DNA of 64,000 bases from Acinetobacter rongchengensis (GCF_003611475.1 NZ_RAXT01000010.1:1-64000); one strand, 5' to 3'; positions 8,902-18,615 are shown, numbered from the stretch's first letter. Program-made: numbers and translations. The notes: generated by a model not told the origin, from the letters alone.

Positions 8902-10284
8902 TTAGTATTTATAAGTCTCAGATTTAAATGGACCTTCAACAGCTACACCAAGGTAATCCGCTTGTTCTGGAGTCAATTGAGTAAGTACACCACCAAAACC
9001 TGCAACCATTGCAGCAGCAACTTCTTCGTCTAATTTCTTCGGAAGTAGTTCTACGCGAATTGATGCTTGTTTTTGTGCTTCTGGTAAATCCGCAAATTTC
9101 TCAGCGAATAAATGCATTTGCCCCAAAACTTGGTTTGCAAAAGAACCATCCATAACTCGTGAAGGGTGACCTGTTGCATTACCTAAGTTCACTAAACGAC
9201 CTTCAGAAAGTAAGATTAAATAATCATTTTCGTTTTCTGTACGGTACACTTGGTGGACTTGAGGTTTAACTTCAACCCACTTGTAACCACGTAAATAATT
9301 GGTATCAATTTCAGTATCGAAGTGACCAATATTACATACGACAGAACCCGCTTTTAAGGTATCTAACATCGCAGCGTCACATACGTGGTAGTTACCAGTC
9401 GTGGTTACGATCAAGTCAGTATTTTGAAGAAGATTTAAGTTGATGTCTTCTTTGTTACCTGTTTGAACACCATTTTTGTACGGAGAAACAACTTCGTATC
9501 CGTCCATGCAGGCTTGCATCGCACAGATAGGGTCGATTTCAGTGACACGAACAATCATGCCTTCTTGGCGAAGAGATTGAGCAGAACCTTTACCCACATC
9601 TCCATAACCGATGACAAGTGCACGACGACCAGATAAAAGCATATCTGTACCACGTTTGATCGCATCATTTAATGAATGACGGCAACCATATTTGTTGTCG
9701 TTTTTAGATTTAGTCACAGAGTCGTTGACGTTAATCGCAGGAACTTTTAACGTACCATCACGATGCATTTCATAAAGACGTTGAACACCTGTGGTTGTTT
9801 CTTCAGTGATACCGTGGATTTTTGCAATAACTTCTGGGTATTTTTCATGGACAAGTGCAGTTAAATCACCGCCATCATCCAAAATCATGTTGGCATCCCA
9901 AGGCGTGCCATTGACATTGATTTGTTGTTCAAGACACCACATGTATTCTTCTTCGGTTTCGCCTTTCCATGCAAAAACAGGAATACCTGAAGCAGCAATT
10001 GCAGCCGCAGCATGGTCTTGAGTAGAGAAAATGTTACATGAAGTCCAACGAACTTCTGCACCTAATTCAACCAGAGTTTCAATAAGTACAGCAGTTTGAA
10101 TGGTCATATGAATACAACCAAGGATTTTAGCACCTGCAAGTGGTTTAGCAGCAGCATAGCGTTTACGTAAACCCATCAAAGCTGGCATTTCTGCTTCAGC
10201 AAGTTTGATTTCTTTACGACCGTAGTCAGCTAGGGAAATATCAGCAACTTTATAATCTGTAAATGAAGCATTAACCGCGTTCAT
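8902..10284 (-). CDS. ahcY: Adenosylhomocysteinase (SAH hydrolase)
   Basis: Splits S-adenosylhomocysteine into homocysteine and adenosine, removing the inhibitory product of methylation. The 460 residues include the substrate-site Lys/Asp/Asn run [17 protein letters not shown], the Rossmann NAD site [13 protein letters not shown], and the conserved C-terminal tail ending FKSETYKY. The start [12 protein letters not shown] has AAGGAGA seven bases upstream. A longer TTG- or ATG-initiated reading into the leader is excluded because it would enter the riboswitch-proximal region and has no family sequence. The leader contains a recognisable SAH riboswitch. metF follows on the same strand. Confidence 0.97.
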   Translation of the reverse strand: MNAVNASFTDYKVADISLADYGRKEIKLAEAEMPALMGLRKRYAAAKPLAGAKILGCIHMTIQTAVLIETLVELGAEVRWTSCNIFSTQDHAAAAIAASGIPVFAWKGETEEEYMWCLEQQINVNGTPWDANMILDDGGDLTALVHEKYPEVIAKIHGITEETTTGVQRLYEMHRDGTLKVPAINVNDSVTKSKNDNKYGCRHSLNDAIKRGTDMLLSGRRALVIGYGDVGKGSAQSLRQEGMIVRVTEIDPICAMQACMDGYEVVSPYKNGVQTGNKEDINLNLLQNTDLIVTTTGNYHVCDAAMLDTLKAGSVVCNIGHFDTEIDTNYLRGYKWVEVKPQVHQVYRTENENDYLILLSEGRLVNLGNATGHPSRVMDGSFANQVLGQMHLFAEKFADLPEAQKQASIRVELLPKKLDEEVAAAMVAGFGGVLTQLTPEQADYLGVAVEGPFKSETYKY

Positions 10285-10325
10285 CACGATCTCCTTTATT
10301 AATAAAAAATAATTGATCATTCAGT

Positions 10326-10437
10326 TCGCGGATGCCGTTGTTGATTAAAACCAGTATGAACAGAAATTTTAACCGAATCGTCGAGCCTAGCGATTTCACA
10401 TTTATGTGCCTGTGAAAAAGTCGCAGCATCCCTCGAC
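10326..10437 (-). ncRNA. S-adenosylhomocysteine riboswitch in the ahcY leader
   Basis: Read on the minus strand, the leader contains GTCGAG (10437-10432), GGATGCTGCGAC, then CTAGGCTCGAC (10390-10380) and CAACGGCATCCGCG (10340-10327). These match the SAH riboswitch consensus: P1 is GTCGAG with CTCGAC, an inner stem pairs GCGA with TCGC and TTTCACA with TGTGAAA, and the pseudoknot pairs GGATGC (10431-10426) with GCATCC (10335-10330). The class switches on ahcY when SAH accumulates. The ahcY Shine-Dalgarno lies about 33 bases after the pseudoknot, so how expression is coupled is not obvious; no terminator is visible. Confidence 0.92.
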
Positions 10438-10445
10438 TGAGCAGT

Positions 10446-10474
10446 ATTGTACCGATATTTTGATTTTGTTCCAA
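10446..10474 (-). promoter_or_regulatory. Sigma-70 promoter of the ahcY-metF unit
   Basis: On the minus strand, TTGGAA (10474-10469), a 17-base spacer and TACAAT (10451-10446) lie directly before the SAH riboswitch. This puts the transcription start at about 10439, one to three bases ahead of the P1 stem. The close fit supports both calls. Confidence 0.75.
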
Positions 10475-10642
10475 TCTCGATTGTATAAAAACCTATCAAT
10501 TAAGGTGAATGACGAGTTGTGTTGTCAACTCAAAAATAGAAAGAATCTGTTAAATTCTAGTTGTGGCAAGGACTTTAATGAAATGAGTGAGGATCATCCC
10601 TATTCATGAAGTTATTGGAATGAGTTTTGGAGTATATCGTTT

Positions 10643-11194
10643 ATGAATATTGTACAAATTATTGACCAGCATACTTTTGCTCTAAAACATGCAATAGAAC
10701 AAGCTTCGTTAACGCAACGTAAAAGTTTAGTGAAAGCAGTGTTTGGTTTTTATCAAAAATTACCTCATTTTTATCAGACGATTGAACAGTATTATCATAT
10801 TCATATTGATAATAATCAATTGTTTAATGATATAGACCAAGAAAATTTAGCATATTATCAAGGCCAAATTAAACTCGCCAATGCTGAGATTGATGAATAT
10901 TCAGATGATTATGAAGCGCTGGAAGCAATACAAGTCATTACGCTGGATGCTTTTTTGATGATGGTATCGAATCAGAATAAATCCAAAAATTTACTTGCAC
11001 TATTGAGCGGTATTATTGAAGTACTCGATTATTATGAAAATTTTTCAGATGATCAGACATATTGGAACCAAGTTTTAGAACAAGAAATTATTTTTCAGAA
11101 GCAAATAATGAATGAAATTTCCGAAAATGTTATTGTTGATGAGTCAATTTATGCTCAACGTTATCAATCGATTGAATTTGCTGATTTGGACTAA
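10643..11194 (+). CDS. Hypothetical acidic helical protein
   Basis: I do not recognise a family. The 183-residue product is rich in Gln, Tyr, Asp and Glu, has no signal peptide or membrane segment, and looks largely helical. The general pattern (LPHFYQTIEQYY, EALEAIQVITLDAFLMMVS, LLSGIIEVLDYYENF) is loosely reminiscent of DUF416/YjaG proteins, but I would not assign it. A GGAG lies ten bases upstream of the ATG. The next gene, a DUF4424 protein, starts four bases after its stop codon, so the two are almost certainly cotranscribed. It is divergent from ahcY. Confidence 0.75.
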   Translation: MNIVQIIDQHTFALKHAIEQASLTQRKSLVKAVFGFYQKLPHFYQTIEQYYHIHIDNNQLFNDIDQENLAYYQGQIKLANAEIDEYSDDYEALEAIQVITLDAFLMMVSNQNKSKNLLALLSGIIEVLDYYENFSDDQTYWNQVLEQEIIFQKQIMNEISENVIVDESIYAQRYQSIEFADLD

Positions 11195-11198
11195 ATTA

Positions 11199-12155
11199 AT
11201 GAAAATAATATACTTTATCGCTTCAATTTGTGTTGCATCCTCTGCTATTGCCAACGACTCCACAGGCTATGTCGGTACGGGTGGTATTGAATACTTAAAA
11301 AACAAAAATATTGCGATGCAAAGTGAAGACTTATTCATTAGCAAAGAGAAGATTAAAGTCGATTATCACTTTAAAAATCTAAGTCAGCGAGATATTACAG
11401 AAACAGTTTTGTTCCCACTGCCAAAAGTGCAGAATTATATTGAGTATGATTATGCAGATGTTAAAGGATTGATTGATAGTTTTAGAGTGACTGTGAATGG
11501 TAAAGCACTTAAACCGAAAACTCATGTTCGTGCATTTTTACCGAGTAATGAAAATCAATATATCAATGATGGTGATTTTCAGGCAGATGTCACAACAACA
11601 TTGTTAGATTGTGGATTAACAGAACAAGAGCTCATGCAACCATGGCAGCAAGAGGATACTCATCCTCAGACCCAACAAAAAATTCGAGCATGTAAAAATC
11701 CAAAAATTCAACAATTATTGGCTATTCAGGATGAAGACGTCATTCGTTGGCAATCGCAGGTGATTTATAGTTGGCAGCAGACCTTTAAAGCCAACACCAT
11801 CACTCAAGTGTCACATCAATACCAACCCTTGGTTGGCGGTTCTGTTTCACTTTATCCTGATGAATATAATCAACAATTTTGTATGAATCAAAATTTCAAG
11901 AAAGGTTTAAAAAGAGCACAATCTGAACATGCGCCATTTAGTGCATTGAGTTATATTTTAACCACAGGTGCAAATTGGGCAAAACCGATTCAGAATTTCA
12001 AACTCACGATTCAACGTGAACCGAATGAATTGGTTTCTTTTTGTTGGAAAGGTGATGTGAAAAAAATCAGTTCGACCCAATTTCAAATGGTCGAGAAAAA
12101 CTTTGTTCCTCAACAGAATTTAGATGTGATTTTTGTACATTTACGTGAGAGCTAG
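11199..12155 (+). CDS. Secreted DUF4424 domain protein
   Basis: The 318-residue product begins with a Sec signal peptide (MKIIYFIASICVASSAIA, cleavage near AIA-ND) and continues with NDSTGYVGTGGIEYLKNKN and the pattern ISKEKIKVDYHFKN, typical of DUF4424 proteins: a periplasmic beta-rich domain of unknown role starting with a 'DSxxxxGxGG' motif. The start chosen is the ATG just after the preceding stop codon; an earlier frame overlaps the upstream gene and lacks a signal peptide. Translational coupling with the upstream hypothetical gene is likely. No catalytic site is evident. Confidence 0.82.
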   Translation: MKIIYFIASICVASSAIANDSTGYVGTGGIEYLKNKNIAMQSEDLFISKEKIKVDYHFKNLSQRDITETVLFPLPKVQNYIEYDYADVKGLIDSFRVTVNGKALKPKTHVRAFLPSNENQYINDGDFQADVTTTLLDCGLTEQELMQPWQQEDTHPQTQQKIRACKNPKIQQLLAIQDEDVIRWQSQVIYSWQQTFKANTITQVSHQYQPLVGGSVSLYPDEYNQQFCMNQNFKKGLKRAQSEHAPFSALSYILTTGANWAKPIQNFKLTIQREPNELVSFCWKGDVKKISSTQFQMVEKNFVPQQNLDVIFVHLRES

Positions 12156-12309
12156 TATATAAACATCCAGTTTTATAGATGGCGCTGGCCATTCTTATTT
12201 AAAAAATTTAAGAACAAGAGAAAGTCTTAACAAGATTGGGGGAAGATATTTAACTTGCACTAGATCAAATTTGGTTTGGCAGTTCTATATTTTTGAAGAG
12301 TTTATTTAG

Positions 12310-12341
12310 CAACAAGACACCTCGAAAGGTGCCTTGTTGTT
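12310..12341 (-). terminator. Hairpin downstream of the DUF1254 gene
   Basis: CAACAAGACACCT pairs with AGGTGCCTTGTTG around a CGAA loop. It sits just beyond the stop codon of the minus-strand gene and between two convergent genes, so it may serve both. The T-run is poor. Confidence 0.55.
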
Positions 12342-12349
12342 GAAAGGAA

Positions 12350-13654
12350 TTATTTTACCACTTGTACTACTGGCATTGGATATTTACCTTCCTGAATGTC
12401 CTTAGTTGGACCATACATTCTTAGAATGACATAACAGTCTTTGTTCGGAATTGGTAAGAAATTCGGATTATTCGCATTCGCTTTTTCATCTGAACTTAAG
12501 TCAATCGTATACATGCCATCTGCATCTGGTTTAAGTGTACGATCACCACGACTATGACGGTTCATTTCATTATGTGCCATGAGTCGATTGTCAGAACCAT
12601 AAATTGTAAATGACCAGAATTGGCTCACTTCAGGTGCTTTGAAGTGAATTTTGTATTTCTTACCATTTGAACCATTAATATTTTTACCATCTGAACCTAC
12701 ATCAGTTTTTAAATAAACGGTTTCATCAGGCGGTAAGCCCCACTGACCTAAATAGGTTCCTTCTGCAAATAAATCACGCTGTGCATTTCCAAGTTGCTCG
12801 CGTGTACCTAATAATTTACCTGCATTGGACATTTTCGGCGCAAGGTCTTTAATATGTTGCATGCCTAGTTTTTCACCAACTTTGGCAGCAGCAAGTTGCT
12901 CTGGAGTAAGCGTATAGTTACATGGAGCAATTCCCATGGCTTTATATTGGCTCACCCATTTCTTATCTGCTTCTGCCATTGTGCCTTCACATAGCATAAA
13001 GTTGACACGTTGAACCCAAGAAGTATTTGCTGGATTTGGATAAGTTCTTTCTTTTTGTTTTGGTCCAGCTACACCCAAATATTCAGACAAGGTACGAATG
13101 TTCCATTGATCCATATAATTCAGTGCTTTTTTCTCATCTTCTTTGTTGGTCGCCATAATACGACCCATCATTTTCTGCAAATCAGATTCAACATAAATCA
13201 CTTCATCTACACTATCTGGTACTGTGCCTTTCCATGATTTTAGTGCAAACATAAAACGTCCGCCTTTTGTACCACGGGTTCTAGCACCGAGCATAGCCGT
13301 CGTGTAATGTCCCATATCCATGGTATGCAAAATCCAATAACGGCCTGCGTCGAAATCTGGAATACTGACAATTACAGGTTCAGCACCTACATCTAACCAA
13401 CCCATTAAATGCAGAGTATCGTTATTAATCGTTGGATGAGCCGTATATGTATCATCTGCAATGTGACGAATATTTTGGAAACGATTTAAGGGCGTATTGG
13501 TTTCAACCGCTGTTTCATAGAAAAATTTATATGCTTCGTCAATCGAATAACCATAAAGGTAAGCATCTTCGGCTACCTTATCTGGAATGGCTGCATTTGA
13601 TAAAGTGCTTATTGTTCCAAGCATCATAAGTGGTAAAAGTACTGTTCTTTTCAT
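12350..13654 (-). CDS. Secreted DUF1254/DUF1214 protein
   Basis: 434 residues with a signal peptide (MKRTVLLPLMMLGTISTLSNA). The N-terminal half (AYLYGYSIDEAYKFFYETAV, ADDTYTAHPTINNDTLH, VSIPDFDAGRYWILHTMDMG) is DUF1254, and the C-terminal part (FWSFTIYGSDNRLMAHNEMNRHSRGDRTL, here broken by position rather than quoted whole, about residues 345-375) is DUF1214. Such two-domain proteins are common periplasmic proteins of unknown function in Proteobacteria. AAGGTG lies close upstream of the ATG. It stands alone between convergent and same-strand neighbours. Confidence 0.88.
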   Translation of the reverse strand: MKRTVLLPLMMLGTISTLSNAAIPDKVAEDAYLYGYSIDEAYKFFYETAVETNTPLNRFQNIRHIADDTYTAHPTINNDTLHLMGWLDVGAEPVIVSIPDFDAGRYWILHTMDMGHYTTAMLGARTRGTKGGRFMFALKSWKGTVPDSVDEVIYVESDLQKMMGRIMATNKEDEKKALNYMDQWNIRTLSEYLGVAGPKQKERTYPNPANTSWVQRVNFMLCEGTMAEADKKWVSQYKAMGIAPCNYTLTPEQLAAAKVGEKLGMQHIKDLAPKMSNAGKLLGTREQLGNAQRDLFAEGTYLGQWGLPPDETVYLKTDVGSDGKNINGSNGKKYKIHFKAPEVSQFWSFTIYGSDNRLMAHNEMNRHSRGDRTLKPDADGMYTIDLSSDEKANANNPNFLPIPNKDCYVILRMYGPTKDIQEGKYPMPVVQVVK

Positions 13655-13791
13655 AGTGTCACCTTGGTTTTATAAAGTATTATTATTGTCCATTTTTTAC
13701 AAAAAACGTAGTGGCTTTTTTACTGTAAACTCTGTTTTTACAATATCAATATTGCTGTATATCTTTATGAAAATTGTTAAAATTTATTTTT

Positions 13792-13852
13792 AAGCCAATA
13801 GATATTTTAAGTCTCGTAATTTAGTCGAATAGTATTGCATTTCTATTGGCTT
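13792..13852 (-). terminator. Long-loop hairpin after the Sel1 gene
   Basis: AAGCCAATAG (13792-13801) and CTATTGGCTT (13843-13852) are perfect inverted repeats separated by 41 bases. On the minus strand the second arm is followed by an A/T-rich stretch. It may terminate the Sel1-repeat gene; the long loop makes this uncertain. Confidence 0.4.
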
Positions 13853-13871
13853 TAAAGAGGATTATTTTAGG

Positions 13872-14384
13872 TCATTCGCCAGCTTTAGCTTTTTCTGCCC
13901 AAAAGTCAGCTTTGGCTTCATCGATATCGACACCCAAACCATGTTCATAAATACACACTAAATCTCGCATGGCTTGTACTTCACCGAGTTCGGCAGCTTG
14001 GATAACCATCTCTACAGACTTTGCTACATCTTTTTCAACAACATCACCACGACGATAAAAATTAGATAATTCTAAAATTGCGGCAGGATGTCGATGTTTT
14101 ACAGCTTGCTCTAACCAACGATGTGCATGTTCAAACCAAACTTTTGCTTCATCAGGATCGTCTTCGAGCAAATCTTTTGCATAAGCATGATAACCTTCAC
14201 CAAGCCAATACATTGCTTCTACATGACCCAATTGTGCCGCTTTGAGCGCCCATTCTTCAGCCAGTTGATTGTCTTGTTCATCTTCACTTTGCATATATAT
14301 TTCTGCAAGTTCAAATTGTGCATTGGAATTGCCCATGGCAGCACGGTTTAACAATTCTGCAGGGATTGAAAGAGGCTTAGACAT
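13872..14384 (-). CDS. Sel1-repeat (TPR-like) protein
   Basis: A 170-residue protein built of about four Sel1-like helical repeats, visible as AAMGNSNAQFELAEIYMQ, AAQLGHVEAMYWLGEGY, AVKHRHPAAILELSNFYRRG and AAELGEVQAMRDLVCIYEHG, each with the A-x-x-G/H-x-x-x-A-x-x-x-L pattern. No signal peptide is seen, so it is probably cytoplasmic. Such proteins are protein-interaction scaffolds; the partner is unknown. The start MSKPLSIPAELL follows GCGGA by seven bases; an upstream ATG two codons earlier and a TTG are alternatives. Confidence 0.85.
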   Translation of the reverse strand: MSKPLSIPAELLNRAAMGNSNAQFELAEIYMQSEDEQDNQLAEEWALKAAQLGHVEAMYWLGEGYHAYAKDLLEDDPDEAKVWFEHAHRWLEQAVKHRHPAAILELSNFYRRGDVVEKDVAKSVEMVIQAAELGEVQAMRDLVCIYEHGLGVDIDEAKADFWAEKAKAGE

Positions 14385-14626
14385 AAACATTCCGCTAAAC
14401 AAAGTGACGATTTAAAAATAAGGAAGAAGTAACTCAAAAATAAGCCAATATACAGGGTGGCTTGCTTGATTATAACTTAATTGAATAGATTTTTTGGGAA
14501 TGAATCACCTTGTTCGATGTTGCTAAAACGATCTTGTTTTTTTATTGATTTTTATTGAACAGAAAAGATACATAGCCTTTGTCATTTTCTTTATATTTTA
14601 TAAAGAACATGATTAGGAATTCAGCT

Positions 14627-14881
14627 ATGTTTATTTCTGCATCTGAAGCGAAACGATTGGTTGAACATTCAAACCTCAATATTGAGTTATATAAAGTACG
14701 TTTGGCTCAATTGATCGAAGAGAATGCAAAGCAAGGCAATACCGCTGTATGTACCGTTTTACCTAAACATTTACCGTTAGAGGGTATACATGCGCTTTCT
14801 GCTGAATTAACGCATTTGGGTTATCAGGTCCGTTTTGAAGTAGATGAATCTTTTTATCGTTTTGATGTGTTTTGGAATTAA
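14627..14881 (+). CDS. Small hypothetical protein
   Basis: 84 residues, MFISASEAKRLVEHSN onward, with a good AGGA eight bases before the ATG. No signal peptide or membrane span is seen. The pattern, an N-terminal helix followed by CTVLPKHLPLEGIHALSAEL and a Y/F-rich end (VDESFYRFDVFW), suggests a small alpha/beta fold. I do not recognise a named family. It is divergent from the Sel1 gene. Confidence 0.7.
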   Translation: MFISASEAKRLVEHSNLNIELYKVRLAQLIEENAKQGNTAVCTVLPKHLPLEGIHALSAELTHLGYQVRFEVDESFYRFDVFWN

Positions 14882-14945
14882 TTTAAATTTATAAAGCCTG
14901 AAAGATCAGACTTTATAAACATATTTATGCATAGCTTTTCAAGGT

Positions 14946-15332
14946 TTATTCAGCTTTCTGATACTCATTAATGACTTCAAGCGCAGCACGAAAAGCTTCC
15001 TGAGTTGCAGGCGCACCACAATACGGTAAGCTGTGAAGTAAGACTTCTTGAATTTCTTCAACAGTCGCGCCATTGTTTAAAGCACCACGGACATGGCCTT
15101 TTAGCTCAGTTGGGCTTTTTTGTGCTGTTAAAAATGCAATGGTGATCAATGAGCGATATTTACGTGGTAAAACGCCTTCACGCTGCCATGTAGAGCCCCA
15201 AGCATGTTCATTAATCCAATCTTGTAACGGTTGTGTAAATGGAACAGTGTTGTCTTGCGCGCGTTTTACAAAACTTTCGCCCATCACTTCGGTACGAACT
15301 TTTAATCCATTTTCATAATCTTGTTGTGACAT
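14946..15332 (-). CDS. Carboxymuconolactone decarboxylase family protein
   Basis: 128 residues covering a complete CMD domain: YENGLKVRTEVMG at the start, the helical block KYRSLITIAFLTAQ, LKGHVRGALNNGATVEEIQEVLLHSLPYCGAPA, listed here as separate conserved parts at about residues 58-71 and 78-110, and the C-terminal AFRAALEVI. The layout and the YCG-A motif resemble PcaC (4-carboxymuconolactone decarboxylase of the protocatechuate pathway) rather than AhpD, since the CxxC pair is absent. No other pca genes are nearby, so the substrate is uncertain. Confidence 0.85.
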   Translation of the reverse strand: MSQQDYENGLKVRTEVMGESFVKRAQDNTVPFTQPLQDWINEHAWGSTWQREGVLPRKYRSLITIAFLTAQKSPTELKGHVRGALNNGATVEEIQEVLLHSLPYCGAPATQEAFRAALEVINEYQKAE

Positions 15333-15440
15333 ATTGTTTCTCTAAAATGATCAATATCAATGAGGATGTGCGTACAGTTTATATCTGAATTTCGCAGATT
15401 CGTAGGGGAATATAGTCTAAATTGAATTTATGCAAAAAGA

Positions 15441-15475
15441 AAAATGCCCAATGAATTTCATCGGGCATTTATTTG
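15441..15475 (-). terminator. Intrinsic terminator of rluE
   Basis: AAATGCCC and GGGCATTT form the stem, with further pairing toward the loop. On the minus strand the stem is followed by TTTTTCTTTTTG. It lies about 80 bases past the rluE stop codon. Confidence 0.75.
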
Positions 15476-15556
15476 AAAATCTTTTCAACTATTTTAGGAT
15501 GAGGAAATATTGTGAATAAAAGCTCAGCAAATTGAGCATTGATTTACAATAAATTC

Positions 15557-16345
15557 TTAACGACCATTACGTCCACGACCACGTGGAGCTTTGGTATTTG
15601 GACGTGTTGTACCATTGGTCTTACGACGTGGTTTTTCACTTTCATCCATTTGCCAGATACGTTTCGTTCCAGACTTCTTTACTGAACCATCTTTATTCTT
15701 GCGTACCATGGGTTTACCACCTGTACCCCCCGGTTTTTTCACATAAGAACGTGAACGATAAGGTTCTTCAGCAGGTACATTTTGAAAGTCAGGATACAGC
15801 AAAGGTTCAATTTCTTTGCTTTCGCCCGGTTGTAAGCCTAATCTGACAAGATCGATAGCCCCGATTTTAGTGCGAATTAAACGTAAAGTTGGAAAGCCGA
15901 CAGCAGAAGTCATACGACGTACTTGACGGTTACGTCCTTCACAAATAGAAATTTCTACCCATGATGTTGGAATATTGGCACGAAAACGAACGGGTGGATC
16001 ACGGTCCCATAACCATTCAGGTTGTTCAACCTTAATCGCCGTCGCAGGTAGGGTCATACCATCTTTTAGCTCGACGCCTTTGCGAAGCTGCTCTAAAGCC
16101 TCTTCAGTGATATCGCCATCGAGTTGTACCAAATAAGTCTTAAATTTCTTGTTCGCTGGATTGGTGATGTATTGGTTTAAGCCACCATGATCAGTTAAAA
16201 AGACTAAACCTTCAGAGTCCATATCAAGACGACCAGCCAAACGCAAGGTTGGGTCATCAACGAAGTCAGATATCGTCATATGTGCTTCGTCTTTTCGGAA
16301 TTGGGAGAGAACGTCATAAGGCTTATTAAGAATGACAATTTTCAT
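15557..16345 (-). CDS. rluE: 23S rRNA pseudouridine synthase, RluE-like
   Basis: Isomerises a uridine of 23S rRNA (U2457 for E. coli RluE). The catalytic motif GRLDMDSEGLVFLT contains the family's Asp. The later blocks WLWDRDPPVRFRANIPTSW and EGRNRQVRRMTSAVGFPTLR match RluE closely, more so than RluB or RluF, and no N-terminal S4 domain is present, as in RluE. At 262 residues it is longer than E. coli RluE (217) because of a strongly basic C-terminal tail (KKPGGTGGKPMVRKNKDG and onward), probably an RNA-binding extension. It is divergent from icd. Confidence 0.9.
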   Translation of the reverse strand: MKIVILNKPYDVLSQFRKDEAHMTISDFVDDPTLRLAGRLDMDSEGLVFLTDHGGLNQYITNPANKKFKTYLVQLDGDITEEALEQLRKGVELKDGMTLPATAIKVEQPEWLWDRDPPVRFRANIPTSWVEISICEGRNRQVRRMTSAVGFPTLRLIRTKIGAIDLVRLGLQPGESKEIEPLLYPDFQNVPAEEPYRSRSYVKKPGGTGGKPMVRKNKDGSVKKSGTKRIWQMDESEKPRRKTNGTTRPNTKAPRGRGRNGR

Positions 16346-16542
16346 AAAAAATGACTTCTGTAATTACATAATATAGGAGAACATTGAGCTTTATTTAATT
16401 GAGAAATGTTGTTATTCCCCGTATAAATCTCAAAAACACTGGAATTCAATTACACTATTATGCGTTAAGAAGCGTTGAAAGTATTGTCAATTGACAATTT
16501 TTTTTGGATTTTCCAATTATAATAAAAGGGAGTGCTTGCACA

Positions 16543-17799
16543 ATGGGTTATCAGAAGATCATCGTACCTGCAGATGGTAGCAAAATTACTGTGAATGCAG
16601 ATTTGTCATTGAATGTTCCAAATCATCCAATTATTCCTTTCATTGAAGGTGATGGTATTGGTGTAGATATTACACCAGCAATGAAAGCTGTAGTCGATGC
16701 TGCGGTTCAAAAAGCATACGGTGGCAAACGTTCGATCGAATGGATGGAAGTCTATTGCGGTGAAAAAGCAGACAAAATTTATGGCAGTTATATGCCTGAG
16801 GAAACCTTTGAAGCACTTCGCGAGTTTGTTGTTTCTATTAAAGGCCCATTAACGACACCTGTGGGTGGTGGTATTCGTTCATTGAACGTTGCATTACGCC
16901 AAGAACTTGATCTTTATGTATGCGTACGCCCAGTACGTTGGTTTGAAGGTGTACCTTCGCCCGTTCAACACCCTGAACTGACGGATATGGTGATCTTCCG
17001 TGAAAACTCAGAAGATATTTATGCAGGGATTGAATGGAAGGCGGATTCTCCAGAAGCTAAAAAAGTCATCAAATTCCTAAAAGAAGAAATGGGCGTAACC
17101 AAAATCCGTTTTGAAGATAATTGTGGTATTGGTATCAAACCAGTATCTAAAGAAGGGACTCAACGTTTAGTTCGTAAAGCAATTCAATTTGCAATTGATA
17201 ATGATAAGCCTAGTGTGACCTTGGTTCATAAAGGCAATATTATGAAATATACCGAAGGTGCGTTCAAAGAGTGGGGCTATGAACTTGCGATTGACCGCTT
17301 TGGTGGTGAACTGATTGATGGTGGTCCTTGGGTTAAAATTAAAAACCCTAAAACGGGTAAAGATATTATTATCAAGGATGTGATTGCCGATGCATTTTTA
17401 CAACAAATTTTGATGCGACCTGCTGACTATTCTGTCATTGCAACACTTAACCTCAATGGTGACTATATTTCTGATGCACTTGCCGCAGAAGTCGGTGGGA
17501 TTGGTATTGCACCTGGTGCAAATATTGGTGGTGCAATTGCTGTTTATGAAGCGACACATGGTACAGCACCTAAATATGCAGGTCAGGATAAAGTAAACCC
17601 AGGTTCAATTATTTTATCTGCTGAAATGATGTTACGTGATATGGGATGGACAGAAGCGGCTGATTTGATCATTGAAGGTATATCGGGTGCGATTGAAGCA
17701 AAAACCGTTACTTACGACTTTGAACGTTTGATGCCAGGTGCAACATTGCTTCGTTGTTCTGAGTTTGGTCAAGCCATTATTGCCAATATGGATAAATAA
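16543..17799 (+). CDS. icd: Isocitrate dehydrogenase, NADP-dependent
   Basis: TCA-cycle enzyme converting isocitrate to 2-oxoglutarate. The 418 residues are the E. coli-type homodimeric form. Seen are the substrate/phosphorylation loop [13 protein letters not shown] (Ser113 region), [26 protein letters not shown], and [17 protein letters not shown], where the Lys-Tyr pair marks NADP rather than NAD specificity. The start [12 protein letters not shown] follows AAGGGAG. An upstream in-frame ATG adds thirteen residues with no family match. A terminator follows the stop codon. Confidence 0.97.
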   Translation: MGYQKIIVPADGSKITVNADLSLNVPNHPIIPFIEGDGIGVDITPAMKAVVDAAVQKAYGGKRSIEWMEVYCGEKADKIYGSYMPEETFEALREFVVSIKGPLTTPVGGGIRSLNVALRQELDLYVCVRPVRWFEGVPSPVQHPELTDMVIFRENSEDIYAGIEWKADSPEAKKVIKFLKEEMGVTKIRFEDNCGIGIKPVSKEGTQRLVRKAIQFAIDNDKPSVTLVHKGNIMKYTEGAFKEWGYELAIDRFGGELIDGGPWVKIKNPKTGKDIIIKDVIADAFLQQILMRPADYSVIATLNLNGDYISDALAAEVGGIGIAPGANIGGAIAVYEATHGTAPKYAGQDKVNPGSIILSAEMMLRDMGWTEAADLIIEGISGAIEAKTVTYDFERLMPGATLLRCSEFGQAIIANMDK

Positions 17800-17822
17800 T
17801 TTTTATATCATTCATATTCTGA

Positions 17823-17849
17823 AGCCCGTATTGATTGCGGGCTTTTTCA
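17823..17849 (+). terminator. Intrinsic terminator of icd
   Basis: AGCCCG pairs with CGGGCT, followed by TTTTTC, 24 bases after the icd stop codon. Confidence 0.85.
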
Positions 17850-18264
17850 TGAGTAATGATTTTTATTCAAATCTAAGTTAAATAATAAGATATTAGGATT
17901 TGGTGGTTGGTTTAAAGTGTTTAGTTTATTAGAGATAATGTCTTAAGGTGATTAAGGCTAACAAATAATTATTTTTATAATACAGTTTGGGTTGCGATTT
18001 TTATTTTACTTATCGTGCTCTGAATGATCTGGTTCAGTTTATTTATTTTAAGACCTATCTCAATATTAATAGTGGGTAAATCAGTGAGTAAACCACAGAT
18101 TTAGCGATATAAGTTAAATGACAAAATCGTGTCAGAAATGGCAAAAACAGTCATATTTATCCATTTGTGGTAAGTTTTAAAATGTCTCGATATAAAAACT
18201 CTAGCGTCAATGGCTATTTTAATCATTTGTTGATATTTTAGACGCGCTTAAAAGGAGTATAACG
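17850..18264. other. Non-coding A+T-rich stretch between icd and the DUF4124 gene
   Basis: About 415 bases without a convincing ORF or RNA gene. The last 25 bases hold the AAAGGAG ribosome binding site of the next gene. Confidence 0.6.
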
Positions 18265-18615
18265 ATGAAAGCGAGTTTGATGATTTTTGTATTCTTAGGA
18301 ATTACGATCACTGCGGAAGCGGGTGACGTTCATAAATGTGTCAATAAGGGTACAGTGACTTATCAATCTAGACCATGTGCAGGAAAAGTTATTCCCAATC
18401 CTCAGCAGCAATATCAAAAACAGCTTACACAAAGAACAGCAAATCAAGATGTTAAACAAAAAGCGCCTGATGTTTCTAGCCGCTATTCTCAGCAGCAACA
18501 TTTGCAACGTAAGTCAGGTAATGGAACGTCAAACGAGATTCCAGATACAGTTGAAGGGAAGAAAAAAAGTATGGCGATTGCCCAAGATGCTTATAAAATG
18601 ACAAAAGATCGTTAA
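18265..18615 (+). CDS. Small secreted DUF4124 protein
   Basis: 116 residues with a signal peptide (MKASLMIFVFLGITITAEA) and the DUF4124 pattern DVHKCVNKGTVTYQSRPC: a short domain with two conserved Cys in a 'Y-x-C-x-x-x-G-x-x-x-Y-x-x-x-P-C' arrangement, found in periplasmic proteins of unknown function. The rest is Gln- and Lys-rich and probably disordered. AAAGGAG lies seven bases upstream of the ATG. Confidence 0.82.
   Translation: MKASLMIFVFLGITITAEAGDVHKCVNKGTVTYQSRPCAGKVIPNPQQQYQKQLTQRTANQDVKQKAPDVSSRYSQQQHLQRKSGNGTSNEIPDTVEGKKKSMAIAQDAYKMTKDR

Noticed and set aside
10271..10499. Minus-strand ORFs in the ahcY leader
   Set aside because: They run through the SAH riboswitch, whose conserved structure explains the sequence better than coding.
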